Positions 28,170 to 36,874 of a DNA stretch of 41,126 bases are shown here, in pieces; position 1 is the first letter of the stretch; each line of letters begins with the position of its first letter. This stretch comes from Opitutia bacterium UBA7397 (lineage in GTDB: Bacteria; Verrucomicrobiota; Verrucomicrobiia; Opitutales; UBA953): the NCBI GenBank assembly GCA_002470605.1, contig DKND01000007.1, positions 1 through 41,126 of the forward strand, given 5' to 3'. A model generated the notes under the pieces. It saw only the letters and a list, made by a program, of their open reading frames with translations, made no database searches and was not told where the DNA came from. The position numbers and the translations under genes were made by a program.

Positions 28170-28850
28170 CTACAGGCCAAGCTCGCCTTGCATCAAATCT
28201 TCGGCCGCCGGGGCCGATAGGCTATCTCGGACTAAGAGTGAAATCGGCGCCATCGAGCGGCCATCCAAGCCCCCCAGTGCCCTTAAAATTAGAGCGGCTG
28301 CAAGGGCATCGTATAAGGCGCAGTGATATTGCCGGCGGCCCGGCGGACAATGCTGCGAGGCTAAGGCATCCAGGCGGGGGGCCAGACGCAAGGCTGACAC
28401 GAGAGATGATAGGCCATACTCGCCCAAGGTGGGAACCCACGCCCTCGCAAGTCGGCAGGTATCAATCCACGGTCCCCATTCGGCGACAGGGGTCATGTCT
28501 CCCACGTAAGAGGGCACGACCGAAGGGCGTGGCCATGTCGCACGAAGCAGCCCAGCCTCGACCGTCGCATTATGGGCGGCCAGCACCCCAGTTCGGCGTA
28601 ATGACACCCAACGATCCCATTCTGCCTCAAAGGGACTCGCCCCAGCCAGATCGCGCTGAGACAAGCCATGACATTGTGTATCAATCGATGGCACTGCACC
28701 ACGAGCCGCATGCAGTGAAGTACACGTGGTGATAATTTCGCCGCCCAGCAAGGTCGCGACGCCGGACTCCACGACTCCCGTCCGGCCGCTGCCCTCGAAG
28801 TCCACCACATGAATGGGGATTTCAGTCCAACTGGGTTTCGTGACGGACAT
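28170..28850 (-). CDS. DnaQ-like 3'-5' exonuclease (DEDDh)
   Basis: 226 aa. ExoI is VVDFEGSG (Asp17, Glu19) and ExoIII is HCALYD (His176, Asp181), the DEDDh pattern of proofreading-type exonucleases. In ExoII (AAHNATVEAGLL) Glu98 stands where Asp is usual in DnaQ. The family includes the epsilon subunit and RNase T; which role applies here cannot be told. It lies 18 nt after hrpB and 47 nt before mdh. Confidence 0.85.
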   Translation of the reverse strand: MSVTKPSWTEIPIHVVDFEGSGRTGVVESGVATLLGGEIITTCTSLHAARGAVPSIDTQCHGLSQRDLAGASPFEAEWDRWVSLRRTGVLAAHNATVEAGLLRATWPRPSVVPSYVGDMTPVAEWGPWIDTCRLARAWVPTLGEYGLSSLVSALRLAPRLDALASQHCPPGRRQYHCALYDALAAALILRALGGLDGRSMAPISLLVRDSLSAPAAEDLMQGELGL

Positions 28851-28868
28851 GGGGTGTCTGAAAAAAGA

Positions 28869-31400
28869 TTAACGCCACTCGTGCCTCGGATAGCGACCCC
28901 TTAAATCCTTCTTCACGTGCTCGTAAGAGCCCTTCCAAAAGGCATCTAAGTCTGTCGTACGCTGTTGGGTGCGACGCGCCGGGGATTGAATGCAGACCAC
29001 CAACGGCACCTTGCCTTGGCAGATTCTTAATTTCACGCCTGGAAAATCATACAGCTCCTGCACGGTGGCCTCGATTTGCGCTTCGCCATCCGCCATATAC
29101 TCGATTTTGGCCGGGTGCTTTTTCCGAGGCAAAATCATCTTTTCAGGGCAATATGAATCCAAGACCATGGCCTGTTCGTGCGTGAGCCAACCCCGGACGA
29201 TCGGCAGGACCGCCTTATCTCTGATATCACGATAAGCGGAGGCCCCGGCACAGATTTCCTCGATTACCATCCGCCGGCCGGCTTGGTCAAAAACCGGGAT
29301 ACCGAATTCGGGACAATGCTTGGCCAGAAAATTCACCCGGCTGATCCAGATGTCGACCTGCGTATCCCATCGCTCTAATTCAAGACGGCCAGCCATCACT
29401 TCGTCGGTCAAAATCCTACTCGCGGCATCCGATGGCGCATCGTCTCGTTCCGTCGACTCCAAGACTAAATCCCGGAACCGGCGTTCCGTTCGCGTCACGA
29501 CGCGGCGTTGCGTTGCTTCATAGCGGACATGCTGCACCTCCGAGAAGTCCTCGGGGAATAATTCCTTTAACCACGATTCCTCGACCGCAGTCGCCAAGGA
29601 AAGGTAAGTGGTCACCTCGCCCCGCGCCTGGATTTCATCGACTTCGGCGGCGACGAGCAACTTGGCGGATCGGATCGATGATTCGCGGCGAAGTTCTCCT
29701 CGCCGGCCATGAACCAAAGCGCAACGCAACGTGCCGCCATCAAGCCTGATAGCCAGGCGATCAGAAAAACCTAACAACAGACAGCGGCGGATCGCATCCG
29801 GATCGGCAGCTTCTTTGTTTACCGGTAAGCCCTGCCCCTCGGCGATACGGATGAATTGACGGGCGGCCTGATCTGCCTGACGGGCGGCCTGGCCGTGCAC
29901 GCCGAATTGGTCGCACGCGTCCGCATCAAATTTAAGTTCGGTCGCCCGGCGCATCAGGGCAAGTCGCGGGAAGAAATCTGAGCCCTCGTCTTGCGCCACC
30001 CCATCTCTGGCTGACTCCGTCCGGTCATCTACTTTTCGGAAAAGAATATCCCGCCCTTGGGCTAAGCCGGCGATCCGACAGACTTCCTCCACGCAATGCA
30101 GCTCACCCGCAGCGAGCAACATCCGCGCATACCGTGGGTGTGCGGGGAAAGCAGCCATCCGTCGACCGATCTTCGTCAACTTCCCATGAGCATCGACTGC
30201 GCCGAGATCAGCCAGTACCGTCAAAGCCCGCTGAAGCGCCTTTTCATCCGGCTTTTCATACCAAGGGAATTGGGTGGCATCACCCCAACCAGAAGAGAGA
30301 AGCAGTAAAATCGTCTCCGAAAGGTCCACGCGCTTGATTTCTGGGACTTCCCGCAAAGGCCGGGACTCATGATCCGTCAGTGACCAAAGCCTGATGCAAC
30401 GTCCAGGGCCCGTACGCCCTGCTCGACCAGCGCGCTGCTCGGCAGAAGCCTGCGAGATCGGTTCGATCAATAAAGTGTCGATGCCACGATGTGGATCAAA
30501 GCGAGCCATTCGGGCCAGACCAGCATCGACGACCGCCCTGACGCCTGGAATCGTCAAGGAAGTCTCGGCCACATTGGTGGCGACGATGACCTTGCGGAGC
30601 GGTCCCGGCTTTACGGCGCGATCTTGCTCCTCTGGCGCCAATTCACCGTAAAGCGGTAACACCTCAACGCCGCCGGATTCCGGCAAATTGCGCACCGCCC
30701 CCATCGTCCGCATGATCTCATATGAGCCGGGCATGAAGACGAGAATGTCCCCTTCGGACTCCTCTTGCAGCAGTCTCCTAACCTGCTCGGTCGCCGCATC
30801 CCAAATAGGCCGCGCTGAATTACGGGGCATATGCGTATATTCGACGTCCACCGGAAAAGCCCGGCCATCCGCCGCTAAGGTTTCGGCGGAGCCCAACCAA
30901 CGCGCGACGCCTTCCGTGTCGAGCGTCGCCGACATGGCGATGATCAATAGGTCCGGCCGATGCGTCTCTTGCAGCCGGCGAGCGAGCGCGAGTGCGACAT
31001 CCGAATGTAAATTACGTTCATGAAATTCATCGAAGACTACCGCCCCTATCCCTTTCAATTCCGGGTCGGATGCCACCTGCCGAAGCAGCAAAGCTTCCGT
31101 CACAAACTTGATGCGCGTCTGGGCTGACTCCATACGCTCGAAACGAATCTGGTAACCTACTTCACCTCCAAGACGACATCCACGTTCTTGTGCGATGCGA
31201 CTTGCCAGCATCCGGGCCGCGATACGCCGAGGCTGGAGCACGACGATCTGCCCTTCGACCAATCCAAGATCCAGAAGCATCTGCGGGATACGCGTTGACT
31301 TGCCCGACCCCGTTGGCGCGCGCAATACAATCCGACGCACCCGACCACATGCCGCAATCAGTCCGTCCTTCAGCTCGTCGATCGGTAATGGCGACTTCAT
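28869..31400 (-). CDS. hrpB: ATP-dependent helicase HrpB
   Basis: 843 aa DEAH-type RNA helicase. Walker A is APTGSGKST (28-36). Motif II is DEFH, the variant seen in HrpB. Motif III is MSATLD and motif VI is QRAGRAGRTGPG. A helicase-associated region follows, then the HrpB-specific C-terminal domain ending LDAFWKGSYEHVKKDLRGRYPRHEW. Its biological role is poorly known. The ATG overlaps the TGA of the yfcE-like gene (ATGA), indicating coupled translation. Confidence 0.94.
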   Translation of the reverse strand: MKSPLPIDELKDGLIAACGRVRRIVLRAPTGSGKSTRIPQMLLDLGLVEGQIVVLQPRRIAARMLASRIAQERGCRLGGEVGYQIRFERMESAQTRIKFVTEALLLRQVASDPELKGIGAVVFDEFHERNLHSDVALALARRLQETHRPDLLIIAMSATLDTEGVARWLGSAETLAADGRAFPVDVEYTHMPRNSARPIWDAATEQVRRLLQEESEGDILVFMPGSYEIMRTMGAVRNLPESGGVEVLPLYGELAPEEQDRAVKPGPLRKVIVATNVAETSLTIPGVRAVVDAGLARMARFDPHRGIDTLLIEPISQASAEQRAGRAGRTGPGRCIRLWSLTDHESRPLREVPEIKRVDLSETILLLLSSGWGDATQFPWYEKPDEKALQRALTVLADLGAVDAHGKLTKIGRRMAAFPAHPRYARMLLAAGELHCVEEVCRIAGLAQGRDILFRKVDDRTESARDGVAQDEGSDFFPRLALMRRATELKFDADACDQFGVHGQAARQADQAARQFIRIAEGQGLPVNKEAADPDAIRRCLLLGFSDRLAIRLDGGTLRCALVHGRRGELRRESSIRSAKLLVAAEVDEIQARGEVTTYLSLATAVEESWLKELFPEDFSEVQHVRYEATQRRVVTRTERRFRDLVLESTERDDAPSDAASRILTDEVMAGRLELERWDTQVDIWISRVNFLAKHCPEFGIPVFDQAGRRMVIEEICAGASAYRDIRDKAVLPIVRGWLTHEQAMVLDSYCPEKMILPRKKHPAKIEYMADGEAQIEATVQELYDFPGVKLRICQGKVPLVVCIQSPARRTQQRTTDLDAFWKGSYEHVKKDLRGRYPRHEWR

Positions 31401-31852
31401 GGATTGAGAGGGATGAGACGGGCTTCGGCCCGTCCGTCCGTGACGGTAATCCTCATCACCGTGACGGGAAGGTTAAAACGGCGCGGGCCGGCGCTACCCG
31501 GGTTAAGCCGTAATAGGTTTCGTTCCTGATCGATCATGGGCCGATGCGTGTGTCCTGAGATGACGATATCTGGCTTATAAGCAGCTTCATCGACCGGAAG
31601 GTGCCCGTGATGCATCAGGATTTTAAGCCCTCCGAGCTCAGCGCAGACGATCAGGCCTAATGTCGCATCGTCATCGCAATTTCCCGCCACCACATAGGTC
31701 GGGGCTAATTCTTCCAGCTGCGCAATGATCCATGAACCGCAGATATCGCCCGCATGAAAAATCGCGGCACAGCCTTCCAGTGCGATCAGCGCTTCGGGCC
31801 GAAGTTGACCATGCGTATCCGAGATGACACCGATTTCAAAAGCTGCGGCCAC
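31397..31852 (-). CDS. YfcE/MJ0936-type metallophosphoesterase
   Basis: 151 aa calcineurin-like phosphodiesterase with all metal-binding motifs: SDTHG, HAGDI, AGNCDDD, MHHGH and SGHTHRP. The substrate is not known. The start is GTG at 31852, two bases after the stop of the dnaX +1 frame at 31855. That tight spacing supports the idea that the +1 frame is translated. The 3' end holds a hairpin (31417-31434, 7-bp stem), 17 nt before the hrpB ATG. Confidence 0.88.
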   Translation of the reverse strand: MAAAFEIGVISDTHGQLRPEALIALEGCAAIFHAGDICGSWIIAQLEELAPTYVVAGNCDDDATLGLIVCAELGGLKILMHHGHLPVDEAAYKPDIVISGHTHRPMIDQERNLLRLNPGSAGPRRFNLPVTVMRITVTDGRAEARLIPLNP

Positions 31853-31854
31853 CT

Positions 31855-32259
31855 TCAGAGCGGTCGGCGTAGCTTCCCTGCCGGCACGGGGCGCAACGAT
31901 GTGAATTCCGCCCCCAGCGTATCGCGTAACTTTTCCTGCAGGCCAGGCGGCAGATTCCCGACGGCTTCTTGAAATTCCTTTTCTCCTGGGAAAGCCGATT
32001 TGCCGACCTCAGCCACTGGCTGGGCCGAAACCGATACTTCGGGAAAACTAAAAGCCGACGGACCTTGGGTAAGATGCATCCCCTCCTCCTCGGAAGAGGC
32101 CGCCTCAATGGGTGGCAAAGCTTCCTCGAGCCGCCCAGTATCTTCAATCGGCACGTCCACGATGGGGACTATCCCTTGGGCCGTCTGCGGAGAGCGGGCG
32201 AAGACAACCGACTCCACCGGAGCGGCGGGTGCCACCTCGGTCCTCTTTATTTTTTTTTT
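31855..32259 (-). CDS. dnaX: dnaX +1-frame C-terminal region (tau-specific tail)
   Basis: This frame opens at the A10 run and runs to a TGA at 31855. It reads like a real DnaX tail: Pro/Ala/Glu-rich linker, then a conserved-looking end with GLQEKLRDTLGAEFTSLRPVP. Entering it from the dnaX frame needs loss of one A (or gain of two) at 32250-32259, by transcriptional slippage, ribosomal +1/-2 shifting, or because the genomic run is really A9. The joined protein would be 511 aa. There is no good independent start; a GTG at 32235 is possible but unlikely. The tail stops two bases before the yfcE-like GTG, as a true gene end would. Confidence 0.65.
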   Translation of the reverse strand, partial: KKKIKRTEVAPAAPVESVVFARSPQTAQGIVPIVDVPIEDTGRLEEALPPIEAASSEEEGMHLTQGPSAFSFPEVSVSAQPVAEVGKSAFPGEKEFQEAVGNLPPGLQEKLRDTLGAEFTSLRPVPAGKLRRPL

Positions 32260-33391
32260 CGCCAGACTCCCGAGGAAGTCCGGCAGCGGCCGCAGATATA
32301 TCTTTGATAAGACTATCGATGGACCTCGCCCTGCTTTGTTCTATCGCCTTAAGCAGCGTCACTTCAAAGTTCGCTCTCGGCGAAAGCCCTTGGCGGATAC
32401 CCTGTTCCCCCTCTTGCAGACATTCCAACAAGCGGACCAGTTGTTCCGTGGCGAGCGGGCTGCCTAAAAGAGAACTGCTCCCGCCCGCCCGAACGGCATC
32501 GAGCGTTGCGGATCGGACCCGCGCCTGAAGGTCGGCCAAGATACGGAGAAGGTCGCGACCTTCGGCATGGAAAACGTCGCAAATCGTCAGGACTTTTTTG
32601 CCGTCGCTGACGGTAATCGCCTGACAGAGATCGCTCACCTGCTGGGCGGAGGCCAAACCGTAGATTGAAAGCACATCGGCCTCGGTGACGTTCTTGCCTG
32701 AGAAAGAAATGATTTGGTCGAGAATCGACTGAGAGTCGCGCATCCCGCCGTTAGCCAAACGTGCAATCGCCGTAAGAGCTTCTTTTTCTGCCGTCACTGC
32801 GTCGGCTTTTACGATACGGGTGAGCTGAGCTGCGATCACCTCTTCGGAGATCGGATGAAACTCCAGACGCTGGCAGCGCGAGGTGATCGTCGGCAGGACC
32901 TTATCGGCCTCCGTGGTCGCTAGGATAAATTTAACCCAAGGCGGCGGTTCTTCCAAAGTCTTCAGAAGCGCATTAAAGGCCTCTTTGGTAAGCTGATGCA
33001 CTTCATCGATGATGAAGACCTTGTAAGGGCAGTTTGAGGGGGCGAACTGGCACTCATCGCGGATCTTCTGAGCGTCTTCAAGCTTACGATTGGAAGCCCC
33101 GTCGATTTCGATGACGTCGAGACAGCTACCTGCTTCGATGGCCAAGCATACCGGATCGTCGAGGGCGTAATCTGGCTTAGGCCCGCCCGTACAGTTCAAC
33201 GCTTTGGCCAAGATTCGAGCGGTCGTGGTCTTACCCGTTCCGCGAGGGCCGACGAAAAGATAAGCGTGCGCCAAACGCTTCGTTTCGAGGGCGTTCCGCA
33301 GCGTCTTGACAATATGCTCCTGCCCGACGAGTTCGTCAAAACGACGTGGGCGCCAGCGGCGGGCAATGACTTGAAATCCAAGGTCGGACAC
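32144..33391 (-). CDS. dnaX: DNA polymerase III subunit gamma/tau
   Basis: Clamp-loader ATPase, read in the frame given by the DNA as 415 aa. Walker A GPRGTGKTT is at 48-56, DEVHQLTKEAFNALLKTLEEPP carries Walker B, and the sensor/arginine-finger segment is TTEADKVLPTITSRCQR. The collar domain (III) runs to about 365. After Glu378 the frame meets an A10 run and continues as a Gly/Arg/Ser-rich tail ending at 32144 that does not look like DnaX. Of the four zinc ligands in E. coli (64, 73, 76, 79), only positions matching the first and last are Cys (67, 82). The start is GTG at 33391. It follows guaA after 52 nt. Confidence 0.92.
   Translation of the reverse strand: MSDLGFQVIARRWRPRRFDELVGQEHIVKTLRNALETKRLAHAYLFVGPRGTGKTTTARILAKALNCTGGPKPDYALDDPVCLAIEAGSCLDVIEIDGASNRKLEDAQKIRDECQFAPSNCPYKVFIIDEVHQLTKEAFNALLKTLEEPPPWVKFILATTEADKVLPTITSRCQRLEFHPISEEVIAAQLTRIVKADAVTAEKEALTAIARLANGGMRDSQSILDQIISFSGKNVTEADVLSIYGLASAQQVSDLCQAITVSDGKKVLTICDVFHAEGRDLLRILADLQARVRSATLDAVRAGGSSSLLGSPLATEQLVRLLECLQEGEQGIRQGLSPRANFEVTLLKAIEQSRARSIDSLIKDISAAAAGLPRESGEKKNKEDRGGTRRSGGVGCLRPLSADGPRDSPHRGRAD
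32216..32241 (-). promoter_or_regulatory. Hairpin downstream of the dnaX slippery run
   Basis: ACCG-AG-GTGGC, loop ACCC, GCCGC-TC-CGGT: an 11-step helix with one A/C mismatch and two G-U pairs, beginning 8 nt after the A10 run. That spacing fits stimulatory structures of programmed frameshifting. Confidence 0.5.
32250..32259 (-). promoter_or_regulatory. A10 slippery run in dnaX
   Basis: Ten A on the coding strand (codons GAA AAA AAA AAT). A -1 shift or one extra A gives a TAA almost at once (381-aa gamma-like form). No shift gives 415 aa. Loss of one A or a +1 shift gives 511 aa (tau-like). Poly-A runs in dnaX cause slippage in Thermus thermophilus, and A AAA AAG shifting is known in E. coli. 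Confidence 0.65.
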
Positions 33392-33443
33392 TGGTGCGAT
33401 GTTTGTTTAGGACTCGCGAAGTGTCAACGGGGCACTCGCTGGC

Positions 33444-35000
33444 TTATTCCCACTCGATCGTCGCTGGCGGCTTCGACGAGACATCGTAGACGACCCGGTT
33501 GATGCCTTTGACTTCATTGATGATACGGGTCGAAGCCCGCTGAAGGACATCGTAAGGTAGACGCGCCCAATCAGCCGTCATGGCGTCGGAAGATGTCACG
33601 GCCCGTAGCGCACAGACATTATCGTAGGTTCGCCCATCCCCCATGACCCCGACGCTGCGAACCGGCAGGAATACTGCGAAGGCTTGCCAGACCTTGGCGT
33701 ACTGGCCCGAGGTGCGAAGTTCGTTGATAAAGATATCGTCGGCCTTTCGGAGAATCTCCAGACGGTCCTTGGTGATTTCTCCACAGACCCGGACGGCAAG
33801 CCCAGGGCCCGGAAAGGGATGGCGCCAGACCATTTCGTGAGGTAGGCCCAAAGCTTCGCCTAAAGCCCGGACTTCATCTTTGAATAATTCGCGAAGGGGC
33901 TCGAGCAACTTAAGCTTCATATGCTTAGGCAGACCTCCGACGTTATGGTGGCTCTTGATCGTGGCAGCCGGGCCACCGTTCGGCGAAAGCGATTCGATGA
34001 CGTCCGGATACAAAGTGCCCTGGGCAAGGAACTCTACTTTGCCCTTCTTAGCCTTGGCGACATCCTTGATGGAACGTTCGAAGACCTTGATGAATTCATG
34101 GCCGATAATTTTACGCTTCTTCTCCGGATCCGTGACGCCTTTGAGCTTTCCGAGAAAAGCCGTCGATGCGTCAACAACCCTCAGGTCGACCTTAAAGCGG
34201 CCGCGGAACATCTTCTCGACCTGAGCGCGTTCGCCTAAGCGCAGTAGCCCGTTATCAACAAAAACACAGGTGAGTTGCTTGCCGATCGCGCGCTGAATCA
34301 GGGCCGCGGCCACAGAGGAATCGACGCCTCCAGAAAGGCCCAGAATTACTTGGGACTTGCCGACCTTCTCGCGAATCTCGCGGACGGCGGTCTCGACGTA
34401 GTCATCCATCTTCCAATCAGGCTTACAACGACAGATACGGAAGAGGAAGTTGCGCAAGATATCGATACCTCGCTCAGAGTGCGCGACTTCCGGGTGAAAC
34501 TGGATGCCGTAAAAACGACGCTTCTGATCCTCGACGACAGCGCATTCGGAATTTTCCGTATTTGCGACCGCCTTAAAGCCTCGCGGAAGGCGTGAAACCT
34601 TGTCTCCGTGGGAATTCCAAACCCGCAAAGGAGACTTAAGTCCTTGCAAGAGCTGCGAGCCCTTCCGGAAGGAAAGCATACCGTGACCATACTCCCGATG
34701 GGTACTGCTCGCGACATTACCGCCAAGCATCTGGCCCATCAATTGAACGCCGTAGCAAATGCCGAGCACAGGCACGCCCATTTCAAAGACGCCCGGGTGA
34801 GGATGAGGCGAGCCAGGTGCCTTGACGCTCGAAGGGCCTCCAGAAAGGACCACTCCAACGACGCCATCGGCTTTCAATGTCTCGGGCGTGACGCCGAAAG
34901 GATAGATTCGCGAATGCACGTTACATTCACGGATGCGGCGAGCGATGACCTTGGTCAGTTGAGAACCAAAATCGAGGATTGCGATGGACTGAGGAGCCAT
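33444..35000 (-). CDS. guaA: GMP synthase (glutamine-hydrolysing)
   Basis: Converts XMP to GMP using glutamine and ATP; 518 aa, full length. The class I amidotransferase domain carries Cys82 (GICYGVQLMG), His169 and Glu171 (FHPEVAHSERG). The ATP pyrophosphatase domain has the PP-loop GLSGGVDSS (221-229). The C-terminal dimerisation domain ends RVVYDVSSKPPATIEWE. It lies 19 nt below the zinc-ribbon membrane gene and upstream of dnaX. Confidence 0.97.
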   Translation of the reverse strand: MAPQSIAILDFGSQLTKVIARRIRECNVHSRIYPFGVTPETLKADGVVGVVLSGGPSSVKAPGSPHPHPGVFEMGVPVLGICYGVQLMGQMLGGNVASSTHREYGHGMLSFRKGSQLLQGLKSPLRVWNSHGDKVSRLPRGFKAVANTENSECAVVEDQKRRFYGIQFHPEVAHSERGIDILRNFLFRICRCKPDWKMDDYVETAVREIREKVGKSQVILGLSGGVDSSVAAALIQRAIGKQLTCVFVDNGLLRLGERAQVEKMFRGRFKVDLRVVDASTAFLGKLKGVTDPEKKRKIIGHEFIKVFERSIKDVAKAKKGKVEFLAQGTLYPDVIESLSPNGGPAATIKSHHNVGGLPKHMKLKLLEPLRELFKDEVRALGEALGLPHEMVWRHPFPGPGLAVRVCGEITKDRLEILRKADDIFINELRTSGQYAKVWQAFAVFLPVRSVGVMGDGRTYDNVCALRAVTSSDAMTADWARLPYDVLQRASTRIINEVKGINRVVYDVSSKPPATIEWE

Positions 35001-35019
35001 GGTGGAAAGTTAGAAGGAA

Positions 35020-35256
35020 TCAGAACTTGAGGCGAACATTGTTCCAGCCGCAGCTTGGGCAGACCCCCTCTTCGCGGCGACGCGGACGAACATAGGTCAG
35101 GCCGCAACGCGCACAAGAAAAGGCAGAGTTGAGCCGCCGATGGTCGGAAAGGATCGCATCCCGGCGGTCGTACCAGGCTTGAAGCCCGAAAAGGATTAAG
35201 GCCGCCAACCCGACTAAAAAGGCGAGGAAAACGCCGAGATCAACGGATTGAAGCAT
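35020..35256 (-). CDS. Small membrane-anchored zinc-ribbon protein
   Basis: 78 aa; no named family recognised. One hydrophobic helix (about 8-26) is followed by a cytoplasmic-type zinc ribbon with Cys48, Cys51, Cys66 and Cys69 in CxxC...CxxC pairs. It lies between the rplQ terminator and guaA (19 nt). The open frame fits the gap well, codon use matches its neighbours, and both Cys pairs are intact, so I judge it a real gene. Confidence 0.7.
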   Translation of the reverse strand: MLQSVDLGVFLAFLVGLAALILFGLQAWYDRRDAILSDHRRLNSAFSCARCGLTYVRPRRREEGVCPSCGWNNVRLKF

Positions 35257-35275
35257 GAAGGATGGGGGAGGGTCT

Positions 35276-35316
35276 AAAATGACGAGACGCGCCGCCTGGG
35301 GGGCGGACGCGTCTCG
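35276..35316 (-). terminator. Terminator after rplQ (end of alpha operon)
   Basis: Perfect 9-bp arms cgagacgcg/cgcgtctcg (35283-35291, 35308-35316) with additional inner ccgcc/ggcgg pairing. On the minus strand they are followed by TCATTTTAG. The T-run is short, so termination may be partial. Confidence 0.7.
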
Positions 35317-35338
35317 AGTTCAGGCCTGAAGTTGAAGC

Positions 35339-35809
35339 TTAGGCTTGAGCGGGAGCCGCGACGGCTTCCTTCTTTTGCTTCGGCTTACGGGCAACCTTGG
35401 CCTTGGGAGTCATCGCCGGGGACTTGTCGTCCTTAGCCACGAGTTCGATCAAAGCGGTTTCGGAAGCATCGCCCTTACGGGCGCCGAGCTTATAGATACG
35501 GGTATAGCCGCCATTACGCGAGAGGCATTGGGTAACGCGCTCTTTGAAGAGAAGCGCGCAAGCCGCTTCATTACGGAGCTTAGCCAAAGCCAAGCGATAA
35601 TAATGCAATTTGACGGATTTATCTGAAGACTCAGCAGCCTTCTTCGCATAGGTCATGAGACGTTCAGCGAAGGGACGCAAGGCCCGGGCACGGGAGAGCG
35701 TCGTGGTGATACGCGCATTCGTGAATAATGCAGCGGCGAGATTGGCCACGAGCGAACGGCGGTGAGCCGTCTTGACGCCGAGGACGTGTTTATGTTTGCG
35801 GTGACGCAT
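35339..35809 (-). CDS. rplQ: 50S ribosomal protein bL17
   Basis: 156 aa. The bL17 core (MRHRKHKHVLGVKTAHRRSL and GYTRIYKLGARKGDASETALIEL) is followed by a Lys/Ala-rich tail of about 28 residues not present in the shortest family members. It is last in the alpha operon, 14 nt after rpoA, with its own terminator. The leader ATTTAACCC has no Shine-Dalgarno sequence. Confidence 0.96.
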   Translation of the reverse strand: MRHRKHKHVLGVKTAHRRSLVANLAAALFTNARITTTLSRARALRPFAERLMTYAKKAAESSDKSVKLHYYRLALAKLRNEAACALLFKERVTQCLSRNGGYTRIYKLGARKGDASETALIELVAKDDKSPAMTPKAKVARKPKQKKEAVAAPAQA

Positions 35810-35823
35810 GGGTTAAATCCGGA

Positions 35824-36840
35824 TTATGCGTTAACGCCCTTATCGAGCATACTCTCGTTGATCTTCTGACCGAGGGAAAGGCCGAGCTGTTCGAGCTTGG
35901 CTTTGATCTCGTTCAGCGACTTCTTGCCGAAGTTGCGATACTTGAGCATCTCTTGTTCGGTCTTCATCGCGAGTTCACCCACGGTATTAATGTTCGCATT
36001 GTTGAGGCAATTCGCCGCGCGGACGGAAAGCTCAATTTCGTTGACGGACATATTGAGCAGCTTGCGGAGACGGTTGGTCTCTTCGCTAATCTCCTTATGG
36101 CCGGTTTCAAATTCAACCGAGTCGGCGGAAACGGTATCAAATACTTCTAGGTGGTGGCGCATGATGGCGGAGGCTTCTTTCAGCGCTTCGTCCGGGGTGA
36201 TGCGTCCGTCGGTGGAGATTTCGAGCACGAGCTTATCGAAGTCGGTCTTGTCACCCGAACGGGTGCTCTCGACCGAGTACTTAGCCGACGTCACAGGCGA
36301 GAAAAGAGAGTCGACCGGAATGGACCCGATGGCCTGTTCGAGCTTTTTGTTTTCTTCGGCGGAAGCCCAGCTACGTCCAACGGTGACTTCAAGGTCAGCG
36401 TAAAAACGACGCTTACGATCAATGGTGCAGATGACTTGGTCAGGATTGACGAGCGTCACGGTGCTACCCTTGGTCTCGAACTTGATGTCGGAAGCCTTTA
36501 CGGGGCCGGCCTTATTCACGTCGATGGTGCCCTTGAAAGCTTCGCGCTTATTGGCCTCGGTACGAATGCGCACCTTCTTGAGGTTAAGGACGATTTCCGT
36601 GACGTCTTCAACGACGCCTTCGATGGGCTGGAATTCGTGCTGGACGCCTTCGATGGTCACCGCGGAGACAGCGGCACCTTCGATGGAGCTGAGCAGGATA
36701 CGGCGGAGAGAATTGCCGATGGTATGACCGAAGCCAGTTTCGAATGGCTCCGCGAAATATTTGGCGTAGGTGGGCGTGGCCGAAGATTCCTCTTTTTTGA
36801 GGCTCTTGGGGCGTTGAAATTGTCCGAGTCGCTTGGGCAT
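35824..36840 (-). CDS. rpoA: DNA-directed RNA polymerase subunit alpha
   Basis: 338 aa. The N-terminal assembly domain includes EPFETGFGHTIGNSLRRILLSSI (about 31-53). The C-terminal domain, which contacts UP elements and activators, includes LSVRAANCLNNANINTVGEL (about 276-295) and KYRNFGKKSLNEIKAKL. The ATG at 36840 is chosen because the longer open frame overlaps rpsD and is not protein-like. Its leader contains three copies of the pentamer CCCAA and no Shine-Dalgarno sequence. Confidence 0.97.
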   Translation of the reverse strand: MPKRLGQFQRPKSLKKEESSATPTYAKYFAEPFETGFGHTIGNSLRRILLSSIEGAAVSAVTIEGVQHEFQPIEGVVEDVTEIVLNLKKVRIRTEANKREAFKGTIDVNKAGPVKASDIKFETKGSTVTLVNPDQVICTIDRKRRFYADLEVTVGRSWASAEENKKLEQAIGSIPVDSLFSPVTSAKYSVESTRSGDKTDFDKLVLEISTDGRITPDEALKEASAIMRHHLEVFDTVSADSVEFETGHKEISEETNRLRKLLNMSVNEIELSVRAANCLNNANINTVGELAMKTEQEMLKYRNFGKKSLNEIKAKLEQLGLSLGQKINESMLDKGVNA

Positions 36841-36854
36841 GGCAGGTAGTCCTA

Positions 36855-36872
36855 TTGGGTTGGGTTGGGTTG
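36855..36872 (-). repeat. Tandem pentamer in the rpoA leader
   Basis: (TTGGG)x3 plus TTG on the plus strand, that is CAACCCAACCCAACCCAA in the mRNA. It fills the gap from just after the rpsD stop to 15 nt before the rpoA ATG. Similar CCAACC-type sequence recurs before rplK, rplA and other genes. Confidence 0.7.
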
Positions 36873-36874
36873 AA

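Noticed and set aside
31417..31434. Hairpin with 7-bp stem before hrpB as a terminator
   Set aside because: It lies in the coding sequence of the yfcE-like gene, has no T-run, and hrpB overlaps that gene by four bases, so termination there makes little sense.
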